Below, one piece after another: positions 25,899 to 34,355 of a stretch of DNA of 64,000 bases. The first letter of the stretch is position 1. Each line of letters starts with the position of its first letter. Under the pieces are notes generated by a model. The model worked only from the letters and a program-made list of their open reading frames with translations, ran no database searches and had not been told where the DNA came from. The DNA comes from Bacteroidota bacterium (lineage in GTDB: Bacteria > Bacteroidota > Bacteroidia > B-17B0 > Aurantibacillaceae): NCBI GenBank assembly GCA_018267825.1, contig JAFDXR010000004.1, positions 1-64,000 of the forward strand. The letters run 5' to 3'. The position numbers and the translations under genes are program-made.

Positions 25899-26489
25899 AT
25901 GAGTATAAAATCCAAAACAGTTATATTTCTTCTGTTTTTCTCCTTTTTAGCAAAGGCTCAAATACCTGAAACCCGGGTAGATACCATTGATATATACAGG
26001 AACAAAGCCGGTGTCAGGTTCCGTACCTATATGTTTTACTGGTTTCAAAATTACAGGGGAGTTCATTCATTCGGTTATAATCCTTCAAAGCTCAACAGGC
26101 AGGACAGTCTTGTAATGTTTAGCAATACTGTTCATTATTTTAGAGTATATAAAGCACATAATAAACTGATCTTCTCCGCAAAAAACGGTTATTTCCCTTA
26201 CCTCACAGGAGAAATAAAATACTACGACACTCATAAGCGTATAAAAAGAATAGAATACTACAACAACACCTATACACTCGATACATGCAATAGTTTCTTT
26301 CGCTTAAATGATGCTCCCGGAAAAGAAGGCAAATGGACCTATTTCGATAAAAAAGGTCGTGTGAAGAAGACCGTAGAATATTATATCTATTGTATATCAT
26401 GTAGTTCCTTCGACTTTGAAGCCAGAAAAAGGATCACCCTGTATCGCAAAGACGGCACAGCTAAAAGCATCAAGATCAAAAAAACCTAA
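25899..26489 (+). CDS. hypothetical secreted protein, weak MORN-like repeats
   Basis: 196 residues with a signal peptide (MSIKSKTVIFLLFFSFLAKA-Q). The C-half has GEIKYYDTHKRIKRIEYYNN, GKWTYFDKKGRVKKTVEYY and RITLYRKDGTAKSIKI, similar in style to the preceding gene. The two may be co-transcribed paralogues. Confidence 0.55.
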   Translation: MSIKSKTVIFLLFFSFLAKAQIPETRVDTIDIYRNKAGVRFRTYMFYWFQNYRGVHSFGYNPSKLNRQDSLVMFSNTVHYFRVYKAHNKLIFSAKNGYFPYLTGEIKYYDTHKRIKRIEYYNNTYTLDTCNSFFRLNDAPGKEGKWTYFDKKGRVKKTVEYYIYCISCSSFDFEARKRITLYRKDGTAKSIKIKKT

Positions 26490-26503
26490 TATCTGTTTCT
26501 AAC

Positions 26504-26533
26504 TGATAAAACATCAGTATATTTAGTGGTTAG
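26504..26533 (+). promoter_or_regulatory. 30-bp promoter-like block, copy 1
   Basis: The block TGATAAAACATCAGTATATT plus TTAGTGGTTAG occurs here and, with one mismatch, at 36091-36120. Each copy lies just before an unrelated cassette gene. TATATTTA inside is one base from the TAnnTTTG -7 box, so it is a likely mobile or shared promoter. Confidence 0.5.
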
Positions 26534-26543
26534 GAGGCATTTT

Positions 26544-27140
26544 ATGACAATACAAATAGACCAACGAGGCGGAATTTTTTACGTCTATAAAAACTACAAG
26601 ACAAAAGGACAACCATTCGACTATGTTTGCCAAGTTGCAACAGGTTGGCGTTGGGCATGGGCAGGCGACGAATTGACAATATATGATACACAAAAAAATG
26701 AAGTAGGTTATTTATATTTTAAACGACGAGTTTTTCAGAAATCAGAGTTCTACTTTCACTTTAAACAAAACGACAAGACAATAAAAATTGAACCAACAAT
26801 ACTCAAAAGTTTTAAGGACTGGGTTTTTAAGTTTCAACTTGAAGGCAACGAATATATATTCAGCACACACAAAAGTCATTATAAATCGTTATTCAAAAAT
26901 GGCCAACAAGTAGCACAGTTTGATAAAAATTATTTTCACTTCTTTAACCGTGACACCTTTATCATATTAGCTAATGACGACATTGATGTTTTGCTGCTCA
27001 TTATCTTAGCGACTTTTAATTCATTGAACGACACAAATGACGGTGCAACATTCAATATAGACTTAGGAAATATTTTCGGGTCGACCCCACCAGAAGAAGG
27101 GAAGTGGAAACCAAGAAAAACGCCTACTAACAGCAAATAA
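26544..27140 (+). CDS. hypothetical protein, LURP/tubby-like appearance
   Basis: 198 residues from the ATG at 26544. AGGAGG lies 6 bases upstream, which is unusual for this phylum. Alternating strands such as GDELTIYDTQKNEVGYLYFKR and YIFSTHKSHYKSLFKNGQ resemble a LURP-one/tubby-like barrel, but this is only an impression. The C-terminal RKTPTNSK is encoded by what looks like the left end of an intergenic element (ACGCCTACTAACAGC). Confidence 0.55.
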   Translation: MTIQIDQRGGIFYVYKNYKTKGQPFDYVCQVATGWRWAWAGDELTIYDTQKNEVGYLYFKRRVFQKSEFYFHFKQNDKTIKIEPTILKSFKDWVFKFQLEGNEYIFSTHKSHYKSLFKNGQQVAQFDKNYFHFFNRDTFIILANDDIDVLLLIILATFNSLNDTNDGATFNIDLGNIFGSTPPEEGKWKPRKTPTNSK

Positions 27141-27322
27141 ACGTAAGAGGGCGAACTCGGTCATCGCTCGGTGCGGAATAGTGGTAGCTTCGCGAATTCA
27201 ATTGCGGCGTTTCAAAAACATTTGTAACTTCATATAAACATTTGCGGTTGTAGATAGTGGATGCTTCGTAAGCCCGTCGAACGCCAACCGCGAAACCGTA
27301 AGAGCAAGCATAAAAGACGACC
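27141..27322. repeat. GC-richer intergenic element of a different type (R6)
   Basis: 182 bases without a gene. CTAACAGC at the left (27126-27133) and AACCGTAAGAGC at the right give only weak dyad ends. GTGGTAGCTTCG and GTGGATGCTTCG form an internal partial direct repeat. It resembles the attC-like elements in position but not in sequence. Confidence 0.3.
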
Positions 27323-28090
27323 ATGTACATTCAAGAAATATCAATTGAAATAAAGACCAAAGTGGACAAAGACGAACTTATTGACGAGTTTGGTTTACTT
27401 ATGTCATTTTATCGTAGCAGCGGACAGACACAAGGAAAAATCGAATCTCAGTATATCGAAAACGATAAAATCGTTTGTTTGCCTTTTACTCTTGAAAAGG
27501 CCTCTTTGGACAAAAAATTCAATAACTACTATGTAAACAGACAAGCTAAAAAAGTTGAGGAGCTTTGTAATTCTAAACTAATATTTAAGACAGTAGGCAA
27601 GTCTTATGACAGCTACAAAGCCCCTTGTCATTGTAAAAAATCAGACTTCTATATCCTAATTACAAACTATACCACAATCCAATCGCCATTGACTTGTGGG
27701 ACTTGTCATAAATCAGTTCCACTTTACCAACTGCCTAAATACAACGACTATGGATATATGCCAATATTACGTTGGGAAACAAATTATATTTCTTGTGACA
27801 GCTTACAGATAAATTGTGAAGTTGGCGAACGTTGGGCTTTAAATCAGATGCAGGAAATAACTTCACAGCTTTCCAAACAAGGACTTAAAATTTGCAGAAA
27901 GATTGAAGAACTAACTTCAATTCCGACCTATTACTATTTATTTAACTATAAAAAGTTTAAGGACGACCAACTAAAAAGACTTTGCCCGAGTTGCGGTAAA
28001 AAATGGGCTTTGAAAACACAATTACATAATCTTTACGACTTTAAATGTGACAAATGCAAAATAGTATCGACAATATCACCAAACTCTTGA
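27323..28090 (+). CDS. zinc-ribbon protein of the DUF2310 family
   Basis: 255 residues. The C-half fits DUF2310 well: CGTCHKSVPLYQLP, ILRWETNYISCDSLQINC, EVGERWALNQMQEITSQLS, ICRKIEELTSIPTYYYLF, then a zinc ribbon CPSCGKKW ... FKCDKCKIVS. The two C-x-x-C pairs should bind one zinc, and another CxC/CxxC cluster lies near residues 105-135. The family is predicted to bind nucleic acid, with unknown role. It is mostly known from other phyla, so transfer by cassette is plausible. Confidence 0.8.
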   Translation: MYIQEISIEIKTKVDKDELIDEFGLLMSFYRSSGQTQGKIESQYIENDKIVCLPFTLEKASLDKKFNNYYVNRQAKKVEELCNSKLIFKTVGKSYDSYKAPCHCKKSDFYILITNYTTIQSPLTCGTCHKSVPLYQLPKYNDYGYMPILRWETNYISCDSLQINCEVGERWALNQMQEITSQLSKQGLKICRKIEELTSIPTYYYLFNYKKFKDDQLKRLCPSCGKKWALKTQLHNLYDFKCDKCKIVSTISPNS

Positions 28091-28104
28091 TTGAAATGCC
28101 GGCT

Positions 28105-28175
28105 GGTAACACGGGTTTTGCGCCAGGCGGGCTGACCTGGAAACCCGGAGCTTTGTGCTCCGAAACCGTTTACAC
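28105..28175 (+). repeat. attC-like element, short form (R7)
   Basis: GGTAAC-ACG-GGTTTT at the left and CGAAACC-GTTTAC at the right form the end dyad. The centre shares GCGCCAGGCGGG and GGAGCTTTGTGCTCC with the other copies. It starts 14 bases after a stop and ends 16 bases before the next start. Confidence 0.55.
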
Positions 28176-28191
28176 TTATACCTGAGGACGA

Positions 28192-28998
28192 ATGACACAG
28201 TGGACATCTATTTTCCTGACATCCCTTTTCCTTCTGTTCGGGCAACTTTGTTCAGGACAGATAGATTCTCTTTATTCAATCGCCCTGAATAAAGCGGACT
28301 CTGCATATGCATTTAAAAGTTGGGGCAGCCAAGACAAGCCTTCCGATAAAATAAGATTTGAAGAAGCCAAAAAGTTGTACACTATCGCACTGGAAATCAA
28401 ACCAAAGGAAACATACCCGGAAAGCAGAATCAAAGAAATAGAAAAAATACTTTATAACTTTAAAACCAGGCCAATTTACAATAAGTTAATTTCAAAAGCA
28501 GACTCGCTTTTTCTGGCCGGAAATTTCCTGACCGCAAAAACCTATTATCTAAAAGCTGACTCCTTATATACTAACGAACGTACGAAGGAAACACTATCCG
28601 CAATTTACGCTTTGACAGATGCGACTCAAAACTCATCCGGCGACATCCTTTTTATAAAACATGGAACAAGTTTCGGAGAGTGTTCCGGCTATTGTTTTCA
28701 TGAAACAAAATATACTCAGGATCTAATAATACATACAGGCAAATCCTGGAATAAAGATCCCGACAAAATTGATACATTGAAAATGGAAATGAACATTTGG
28801 AAAAACATGGTTAACGCCATCGATGTAAAGGCATTTTATATGCTCCCACATACAATGGGTTGTCCGGACTGTACAGACGGTGGAGCTGAATGGTTAATAA
28901 TCGGAACCAAAAATACAGAATGGCAGGTTGAGTTTAACTATGGTAGCGATACCGAAACCACAAAGAAATTATTAAACCTGGTGAGACAACCAAAATAA
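28192..28998 (+). CDS. hypothetical secreted protein with TPR-like N-half
   Basis: 268 residues with a signal peptide (MTQWTSIFLTSLFLLFGQLCSG-Q). Residues 30-140 are helical with TPR-like spacing (FEEAKKLYTIALEIKPKETY, AGNFLTAKTYYLKADSLY). The C-half has a Cys-rich core (FGECSGYCF, GCPDCTDGGAEWL) and ends in beta strands, resembling domains in which a periplasmic protein reports cysteine-held structure. No named family. Confidence 0.55.
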   Translation: MTQWTSIFLTSLFLLFGQLCSGQIDSLYSIALNKADSAYAFKSWGSQDKPSDKIRFEEAKKLYTIALEIKPKETYPESRIKEIEKILYNFKTRPIYNKLISKADSLFLAGNFLTAKTYYLKADSLYTNERTKETLSAIYALTDATQNSSGDILFIKHGTSFGECSGYCFHETKYTQDLIIHTGKSWNKDPDKIDTLKMEMNIWKNMVNAIDVKAFYMLPHTMGCPDCTDGGAEWLIIGTKNTEWQVEFNYGSDTETTKKLLNLVRQPK

Positions 28999-29028
28999 AA
29001 AATGCACCCATGCAATACGGGTTTGTAC

Positions 29029-29103
29029 CCAAATGCGTAAATTAACCAGGCGAAAAGCACAGGCAGCAGCCTCCCTGTCGGATGCCATGCCGGCTGACCC
29101 AAT
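29029..29103 (+). repeat. GCTCAAATGCG-family intergenic repeat, copy 2
   Basis: CAAATGCGTAAATTAACCAG matches 32644 onward with one change. It is preceded by a partial left end (AATACGGGTTTG) like the attC-like elements, so two repeat types meet here. Confidence 0.45.
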
Positions 29104-29592
29104 ATGCAAAGCATAATCAAATCATACAGAGCCTCATTTATAGGTCTCATTTTTTCGGCGAGTTGCTTTTTGCTGTATTATACCTTCATTGTTCCCCTGC
29201 TCATTATGCTTCCCTTGTCGCTGACACTGGAAAGCATACTTAGCGGCATTTTTCCCTACCAGGACTATTCCAAAACCGGGCAGGGCGTTATTATTTGCCT
29301 GGCCATTCTGTTTGCGATCCTGTCTGCCATCTATTTTATCAGAATCTATTTACAGTTGGCAAACACCCGAAGCTATAAAACAACTACGGTTGCGCTGTAT
29401 ATGACCGTGATGCTTTTTGTGGTTCACCCGCTGGTTTTCTATATCGACCTGTCGGAAGACTGGAGCCGGGCCGGAGACGGGCAATTTATGCTGTCGCTGG
29501 GCGATACGTTTCAGTTAAGCAGCCCGGCATTCCTTATTATAGGTATGCTCACCGATGGCTTAGCCATTTATAAACGCAGGCCCGGGCGCTGA
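29104..29592 (+). CDS. hypothetical membrane protein
   Basis: 162 residues with four hydrophobic segments near 12-35, 60-80, 98-117 and 133-150. There are no catalytic motifs. GC content is higher than in the neighbouring cassettes. Function unknown. Confidence 0.6.
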   Translation: MQSIIKSYRASFIGLIFSASCFLLYYTFIVPLLIMLPLSLTLESILSGIFPYQDYSKTGQGVIICLAILFAILSAIYFIRIYLQLANTRSYKTTTVALYMTVMLFVVHPLVFYIDLSEDWSRAGDGQFMLSLGDTFQLSSPAFLIIGMLTDGLAIYKRRPGR

Positions 29593-29641
29593 TCCCGGTT
29601 TAAAAATGACACAGAAAACACCGTTATTCACAGAACCCGAC

Positions 29642-30301
29642 ATGCATAAACCACTCCTGAAAATTGCCTGCATCTCTGTTTTCATGATCCTGGCCATGCC
29701 GGGTTTATGCCAAAAGGTGTTTATGTCAGACAACCGCAACAGTGACAAATTTACCTATGGTTTATTTTACCCTGTGGCAGGTCAGTTCAGGAACCCCATC
29801 GCCAGCACAAACAACAGCCTCTCCTATCCCCTGCCATTTATATCGCTGGGCAGCGAACATCCACGGGGCTATGGCAAAAGAAATGATTTCCCGGAATGGG
29901 GCCTCAACTATTTCCTGAACCAGATCAGGCACAACCCCGACGGCACAAAAACCAACTGGTGTGCCGGCAGCATATACCTGCTGTATAAATACGATGTGTT
30001 TCCGCAAAATAAATACATAGACCTCTATTTCGGTGGCGGCGGACTGGCGGGGACCCAGGTACTCACGGCGCGGAAAACACGCACTGAAACTTATTTCAAT
30101 TTCAACGCCTCGCTGATTCCTCATATCGAATTCAGGGCACAACCGCTCAAAAGAATCTCGGTGGGTGCCAGCGCCAACTTTCTGTACGATGGCACCAAAA
30201 CCAAATGGTATGGCTTCGGCGAGAAAACATACCCGGTAGGTTACAGCCGCCTGACGGGCACGATGGTAAAATTTTTTATTGGCTGGTGCTATGGAAATTA
30301 A
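29642..30301 (+). CDS. hypothetical secreted protein, barrel-like
   Basis: 219 residues from the ATG at 29642, which starts the signal peptide (MHKPLLKIACISVFMILAMPGLC-Q). An in-frame ATG at 29606 would add 12 polar residues and is less likely. Beta-rich stretches with Gly/Tyr turns (YIDLYFGGGGLAGTQVLT, FNFNASLIPHIEFRA, TGTMVKFFIGWCYGN at the end) suggest a small outer membrane barrel. Confidence 0.6.
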   Translation: MHKPLLKIACISVFMILAMPGLCQKVFMSDNRNSDKFTYGLFYPVAGQFRNPIASTNNSLSYPLPFISLGSEHPRGYGKRNDFPEWGLNYFLNQIRHNPDGTKTNWCAGSIYLLYKYDVFPQNKYIDLYFGGGGLAGTQVLTARKTRTETYFNFNASLIPHIEFRAQPLKRISVGASANFLYDGTKTKWYGFGEKTYPVGYSRLTGTMVKFFIGWCYGN

Positions 30302-30394
30302 GGCCGGCGAAAGCCACATGATGCACTAAACCCAAACATAGAAACCATGATGAGAATAGTGTTTATATAAGAAGCATAGAATAAAGAAATAACG

Positions 30395-30850
30395 ATGACA
30401 AAAAGTAAATTAATTCAGATGCATAATGTGGGGATAGTGGTTCAGTCGCTCGACAATGCCATTGCTTTTTTCACAGAACTGGGACTCAGGCCCGAAGGGC
30501 GCGCCATGATAGAGGGAGAATGGGCAGGCCGTGTAACCGGGCTCGACAATCAGTCGGTAGAAATCGCCATGATGGTAACACCCGACGGGCACAGCCGCCT
30601 CGAGTTATCGCGGTTTCTGGCTCCGGCCACCGTATCCGACCACCGAAGCTCCCCGGTAAACTCGCTGGGTTACCTGCGGGTGATGTTTGAAGTGGATAAC
30701 CTTGACGAATTGCTGTTGCGCTTAAAAAAACATGGAGCCGAACTGGTTGGCGAGGTTGTGAATTATGAGAATATCTATCGTCTTTGCTATATTCGCGGCA
30801 TCGAAGGTATATTGATCGGGCTATCGGAAGATATACGGAATAAACAGTAA
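30395..30850 (+). CDS. VOC family (glyoxalase/bleomycin resistance fold) protein
   Basis: 151 residues. The paired beta-alpha-beta-beta-beta units begin at HNVGIVVQSLDNAIAFFTEL (residues 6-25) and YLRVMFEVDNLDELLLRLKK. Metal-ligand candidates are His6, Glu near 70 and Glu near 133 (GIEGILIGLSE). This fold covers lyases, dioxygenases and resistance proteins; the substrate cannot be told. Confidence 0.85.
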   Translation: MTKSKLIQMHNVGIVVQSLDNAIAFFTELGLRPEGRAMIEGEWAGRVTGLDNQSVEIAMMVTPDGHSRLELSRFLAPATVSDHRSSPVNSLGYLRVMFEVDNLDELLLRLKKHGAELVGEVVNYENIYRLCYIRGIEGILIGLSEDIRNKQ

Positions 30851-30897
30851 ACGTAGTGCTACTACAGGGTTCCGTACAGGCATTACAACAAGAAACA

Positions 30898-31533
30898 ATG
30901 GACATTCAGGCAACACTAAATAAATACAAAGCCAGCGGCAATTTCTTCGATCCCGAATACGAGAGGGATAACGAACTGCTCTCCTCTTTTAAGGCCAGCT
31001 TCCCCACCCTTTCGAAGGATCAGGTACAGGAGTTTGTTAATATTCTTAATACTGCCAGCGACATAAAAGATACGTTTTTTGTAGCCGACATGTTGTATCT
31101 CTACGAAACCTTTAGCGCCGACTTATTTGAACCACTCATCAATGCCGCCATAGATTTCAAAGATCCGAGTTTCAACAGAGTGTTCCTGCGGCCATGCATA
31201 CGTGTATTTGGGGTAAAAGCAGTTGCCGACATGCTTGCCAATAAGTTTAACTCAGGAGATATTGTTCGAAAGCTGGGGGTTTCCAACTTACTATACCATT
31301 TGCGTCCACAAAAAAATGGCGACGCAGATAAGCTCCATCATGCTATTCTGAAGAGAGCCGCCGAAACCACAAACATAATTGAGCTCTACCATTACAAACT
31401 AAGTTATGCCGACAGAATTAAACACAGTGCCAAAATTCCAAATAATGCCAATGACCTGGTTACTTTAGTTAAAGGCAATAAAGAATACGAGGACCTGCTA
31501 TTTAATAAACTCGGCTGGGCATATAAGGAATAG
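30898..31533 (+). CDS. hypothetical helical protein, HEAT-like
   Basis: 211 residues from the ATG at 30898. The in-frame start at 30856 would extend it by 14 residues into the gap after the VOC gene. Regular amphipathic helices (DIKDTFFVADMLYLYETF, NRVFLRPCIRVFGVKAVADM) suggest HEAT- or ARM-like repeats. Function unknown. Confidence 0.55.
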   Translation: MDIQATLNKYKASGNFFDPEYERDNELLSSFKASFPTLSKDQVQEFVNILNTASDIKDTFFVADMLYLYETFSADLFEPLINAAIDFKDPSFNRVFLRPCIRVFGVKAVADMLANKFNSGDIVRKLGVSNLLYHLRPQKNGDADKLHHAILKRAAETTNIIELYHYKLSYADRIKHSAKIPNNANDLVTLVKGNKEYEDLLFNKLGWAYKE

Positions 31534-31591
31534 CACGACACAAACAGTTATAACCCGGAAAACCCGTTCTACTTAAACAAAACCTTAATAT

Positions 31592-32479
31592 ATGGCAACA
31601 GATGGCGTAAAAATCATAGACGGCGATACAGCTCACGATGTGTATTGGGGAATTATGGATCTTTATGACAGCGGTGCTGATCTTGAAACCATTTTCAAAA
31701 AATATCCATTAAGCATTACCGAATCAGGCGACGATTTCGACGACGAGATTTATATTACAGCATGTGGTCTTGCCTACTGGGAAATAGGGCAAATGACTGC
31801 AGACAAACTGACCTATATCAAATCCATTATCGATAAGGGAGCCTGCGTGAGTGAATGGGCTGAGGAAGACGAGAAGTCTGGCAAGGCCCGGCAAAAGGTT
31901 TTGGATAAGTACTTTGAGAAAATCAGTAACCCGAATCTCAAAGTTCGCCCAAGGAAAAAATACAGAAAAATCACCAACCTGTATTTCCAGCCGGACGACT
32001 TACTGACTTTCAGACTGAAAGACGGCAGTTATTGCGCTGTTATTTGCGCTCTTGTAAGCCAGCACCGAGGGCAATGTAATTACATTCTGGTGCCAACAAC
32101 ATACAAATCCGATAAAAAACCGGTTGTTGAAGATATACTCAATAAAGAAATTCTTGGAGGAACAATTTTCAGCTCTTTCAGCCAGGAACAGGCCAAAGCA
32201 TTTCAACCCGACATTGAAAGAATATGGAAATTTATTGGCCGAACAAATGTCGCTTTTGGGGTTGTTCAAATTGCGGTTACTCATCAAAATTTTACGGAAC
32301 TAAAAGATAAATTCGAAAAGATAGGAACCTTAAAAATAGCTGAAAGCCTGAAAAGGCCCCAGAGCTTGGGGTATGAATCCAGTTTCGAAGGATTTGAAAA
32401 TATATTCAGTGATCTTGATAATCATATCCGCATTTTTAAGCAGGAAAAGTACCCGGTGAAGGTTTTATGTGATATTTAA
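31592..32479 (+). CDS. hypothetical two-domain protein, possible Imm26-like C-half
   Basis: 295 residues. Residues 1-100 are acidic and helical (ACGLAYWEIGQMTADKLTYI). From residue 128 on, NLYFQPDDLLTFRLKDGSYC resembles the start of Immunity protein 26 (x-GD-x-F-x-L-DG-x-Y). The resemblance is weak and should be treated as a hint that this cassette too encodes immunity. Confidence 0.5.
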   Translation: MATDGVKIIDGDTAHDVYWGIMDLYDSGADLETIFKKYPLSITESGDDFDDEIYITACGLAYWEIGQMTADKLTYIKSIIDKGACVSEWAEEDEKSGKARQKVLDKYFEKISNPNLKVRPRKKYRKITNLYFQPDDLLTFRLKDGSYCAVICALVSQHRGQCNYILVPTTYKSDKKPVVEDILNKEILGGTIFSSFSQEQAKAFQPDIERIWKFIGRTNVAFGVVQIAVTHQNFTELKDKFEKIGTLKIAESLKRPQSLGYESSFEGFENIFSDLDNHIRIFKQEKYPVKVLCDI

Positions 32480-32524
32480 ACCATACTGATTATAGTATTG
32501 CCTGAAACCATTAGAGGTAAACAC

Positions 32525-32572
32525 ATGAAAAAACCAAAATACATAATATGCCTGTTGGCACTCATTAAATGA
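32525..32572 (+). pseudogene. truncated signal-peptide gene start
   Basis: ATG at 32525 begins a 15-codon frame MKKPKYIICLLALIK, a typical signal peptide, and stops at once at TGA 32570. The TGA overlaps the ATG of the next fragment. It looks like the 5' end of a lost gene. Confidence 0.4.
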
Positions 32573-32636
32573 ACGCAGCGAACGAGATAAACACCGTTTT
32601 TTTCAATTCTACACGATGGAACAATAACCGGATGGA
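32569..32636 (+). pseudogene. truncated copy of the 5' end of the gene at 34892
   Basis: 68 bases match 34892-34958 closely (GAGATAAACACCGTTTTT, TCTACACGATGGAACAATAA). One extra T in the T-run shifts the frame, and similarity ends abruptly at GATGGA, where a GCTCAAATGCG repeat begins. A partial duplication is therefore followed by a repeat at the break point. Confidence 0.7.
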
Positions 32637-32639
32637 TTT

Positions 32640-32690
32640 GTGCTCAAATGCGTAAATTGACCAGGAGAAAACAGGAGCCGGAATATAAGC
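32640..32690 (+). repeat. GCTCAAATGCG-family intergenic repeat, copy 3
   Basis: GTGCTCAAATGCGTAAATTG followed by ACCAGG matches 29029 and, more distantly, 23723 and 33733. Confidence 0.5.
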
Positions 32691-32722
32691 CCCTGTTTGC
32701 CGATATAAAGAAACACGATACT

Positions 32723-33604
32723 ATGAACTATAAATTAACAATACTTCTTGCCGTTATTACTTTGACAGCTCTCGGACAGAAAAACCGGACCGTTGAGTTA
32801 AGATGGAAAATTGAGAAAAATGAAAAACTCAATTACCAGACAATCATGAGCAATATAGATACAACCAAATTCGAAATGAATTTTGGGAAAGCCTTTCAGG
32901 CACTTTTCGACAGCGCAAATAATGAAGCATCGGAAACCCAAAAACTCGTGAAAAGCTTTGGTAAAGCCCTGCAAAACACTGATTATGTTACGACTCTGAC
33001 CAACAAAGGTCGGGGCATCATAGACATTACCATGCTGGCAAGCCAGAAAGACAACAGTAATGAATCCTTAAAAGATACAAGCGGTAATGAAGACGCTAAA
33101 ATATTGAAAATGATACAGTCTCTCAATAAAGGTGTGGTATTGCGGGGGTCTGTTTACGAAACCGGGGGTATTCATAGTTTTTGGGTTAAAAGCAATCAGA
33201 AAAACCTGATCGCCGTTTTCTTTGAACTCCCCAAAAAACCGGTAAAAATTGGCGATACATGGAGTATCGATATTAACTTAATCAGTAACGATCAGAATTT
33301 CAGTTGCGACAGTTCATATAAAATCAATGAAGTTACATTGATCGATATTAAGAAAGAAAAAGGAGAAACTATTGCAGTATTAAAATATAACATTGCGGAG
33401 TATGTACACGGTTTTTTTACTTTCCCGAGTCTTTCAGGTGATGGAAGCGATCAGGAAACCATGATGAAATTTACACACCAGGCTATTGCGGAATTTTCAG
33501 TGGACAAAGGGCGGTGGGTATCTTACGAGGGGATTATGACGCTGGACGCAACAGGTTATATGACAGCCCAAAAGAAAACCAGGTTTGCATTGGTTAGTGA
33601 ATAG
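32723..33604 (+). CDS. hypothetical secreted protein, DUF6263-like
   Basis: 293 residues from the ATG at 32723, which opens a signal peptide (MNYKLTILLAVITLTALG-Q). An in-frame start at 32648 lies in repeat DNA and is rejected. The pattern LRWKIEKNEKLNYQTIMSNID, a Gly-Asp-Thr-Trp element (KIGDTWSIDINL) and a final GRWVSYEGIMTLDATG is that of Bacteroidota DUF6263 proteins. Role unknown. Confidence 0.55.
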   Translation: MNYKLTILLAVITLTALGQKNRTVELRWKIEKNEKLNYQTIMSNIDTTKFEMNFGKAFQALFDSANNEASETQKLVKSFGKALQNTDYVTTLTNKGRGIIDITMLASQKDNSNESLKDTSGNEDAKILKMIQSLNKGVVLRGSVYETGGIHSFWVKSNQKNLIAVFFELPKKPVKIGDTWSIDINLISNDQNFSCDSSYKINEVTLIDIKKEKGETIAVLKYNIAEYVHGFFTFPSLSGDGSDQETMMKFTHQAIAEFSVDKGRWVSYEGIMTLDATGYMTAQKKTRFALVSE

Positions 33605-33921
33605 AATAAGGATATGACTTCTAAGCAAACCCGCTTTTATTCAATGGTATAAGGCTATGGTAAGAGCGATCCTGACTGACTTTTCATAGTACCCCCTCCG
33701 GTAGTAACCAATTGCGTCGTTTTTGTAGGTTTGCGCTCAAATGCCTAACTTGACATAGCAAAGTTTCAAATGCCTTGTACTTATTTTATGCACCCAAAAA
33801 GATCAATATTTCTGATTTTTATATCGCCTTTCAACTATACTCCGGCAAAACCAATGTATAGGTAAAGACAAATGAGAACCAGCATGGCTCATATATTATA
33901 AATTATCCTGAATACAAGCCT
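33605..33921. repeat. intergenic region with GCTCAAATGCG repeat, copy 4
   Basis: 317 bases without a supported gene. GTTTGCGCTCAAATGCCTAA followed by CTTGACATAGCAAAG (about 33729-33763) is a clear copy of the repeat. The rest shows nothing. Confidence 0.5.
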
Positions 33922-34167
33922 ATGAAAAACATGAAACATATAGCTTTTTTCTCAGCCGCCGCAGCTTTTATGATGATGTCGTGTAATAACAACGCAGCTA
34001 ATAAAGCTGATGAAAACTGCCCGTTATCTTATGAGCTCATCGGTGGCGACACCGTGAATGTTCTCACCCGTCGCGGCAAAGAAGGGAAATGGGTGCCCAC
34101 AAAAATCAATAAGCTGCAGGACACGACCTATTACAGGAATGATACGGTCATAGAAAAAAGACCCTAG
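33922..34167 (+). CDS. small lipoprotein
   Basis: 81 residues. The N-terminus MKNMKHIAFFSAAAAFMMMSC ends in a lipobox-like MMSC, so Cys21 is the likely lipidated residue, followed by Asn/Ala-rich spacer. The remaining 50 residues (NVLTRRGKEGKWVPTKINKL) have no known domain. Confidence 0.6.
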   Translation: MKNMKHIAFFSAAAAFMMMSCNNNAANKADENCPLSYELIGGDTVNVLTRRGKEGKWVPTKINKLQDTTYYRNDTVIEKRP

Positions 34168-34207
34168 ACTAAACATGCCGGAAAAGGCTCGGAAGATCAT
34201 CTATCCC

Positions 34208-34215
34208 TATCTTTG
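34208..34215 (+). promoter_or_regulatory. candidate -7 promoter box
   Basis: TATCTTTG matches TAnnTTTG exactly, about 140 bases before the gene at 34356. No TTG is found at the usual distance upstream. Confidence 0.35.
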
Positions 34216-34355
34216 TAACATGCAATCATAGCCATGCAGAATATCTACAGAGAGCTTTATTTCTTAACGAACAGCGACATGTATGGCAAATAACTGCGAG
34301 TGGAAGGTTCCGGTGAGCTAACATACGCCGCAAAACAGCTATATTACAGGCACTT

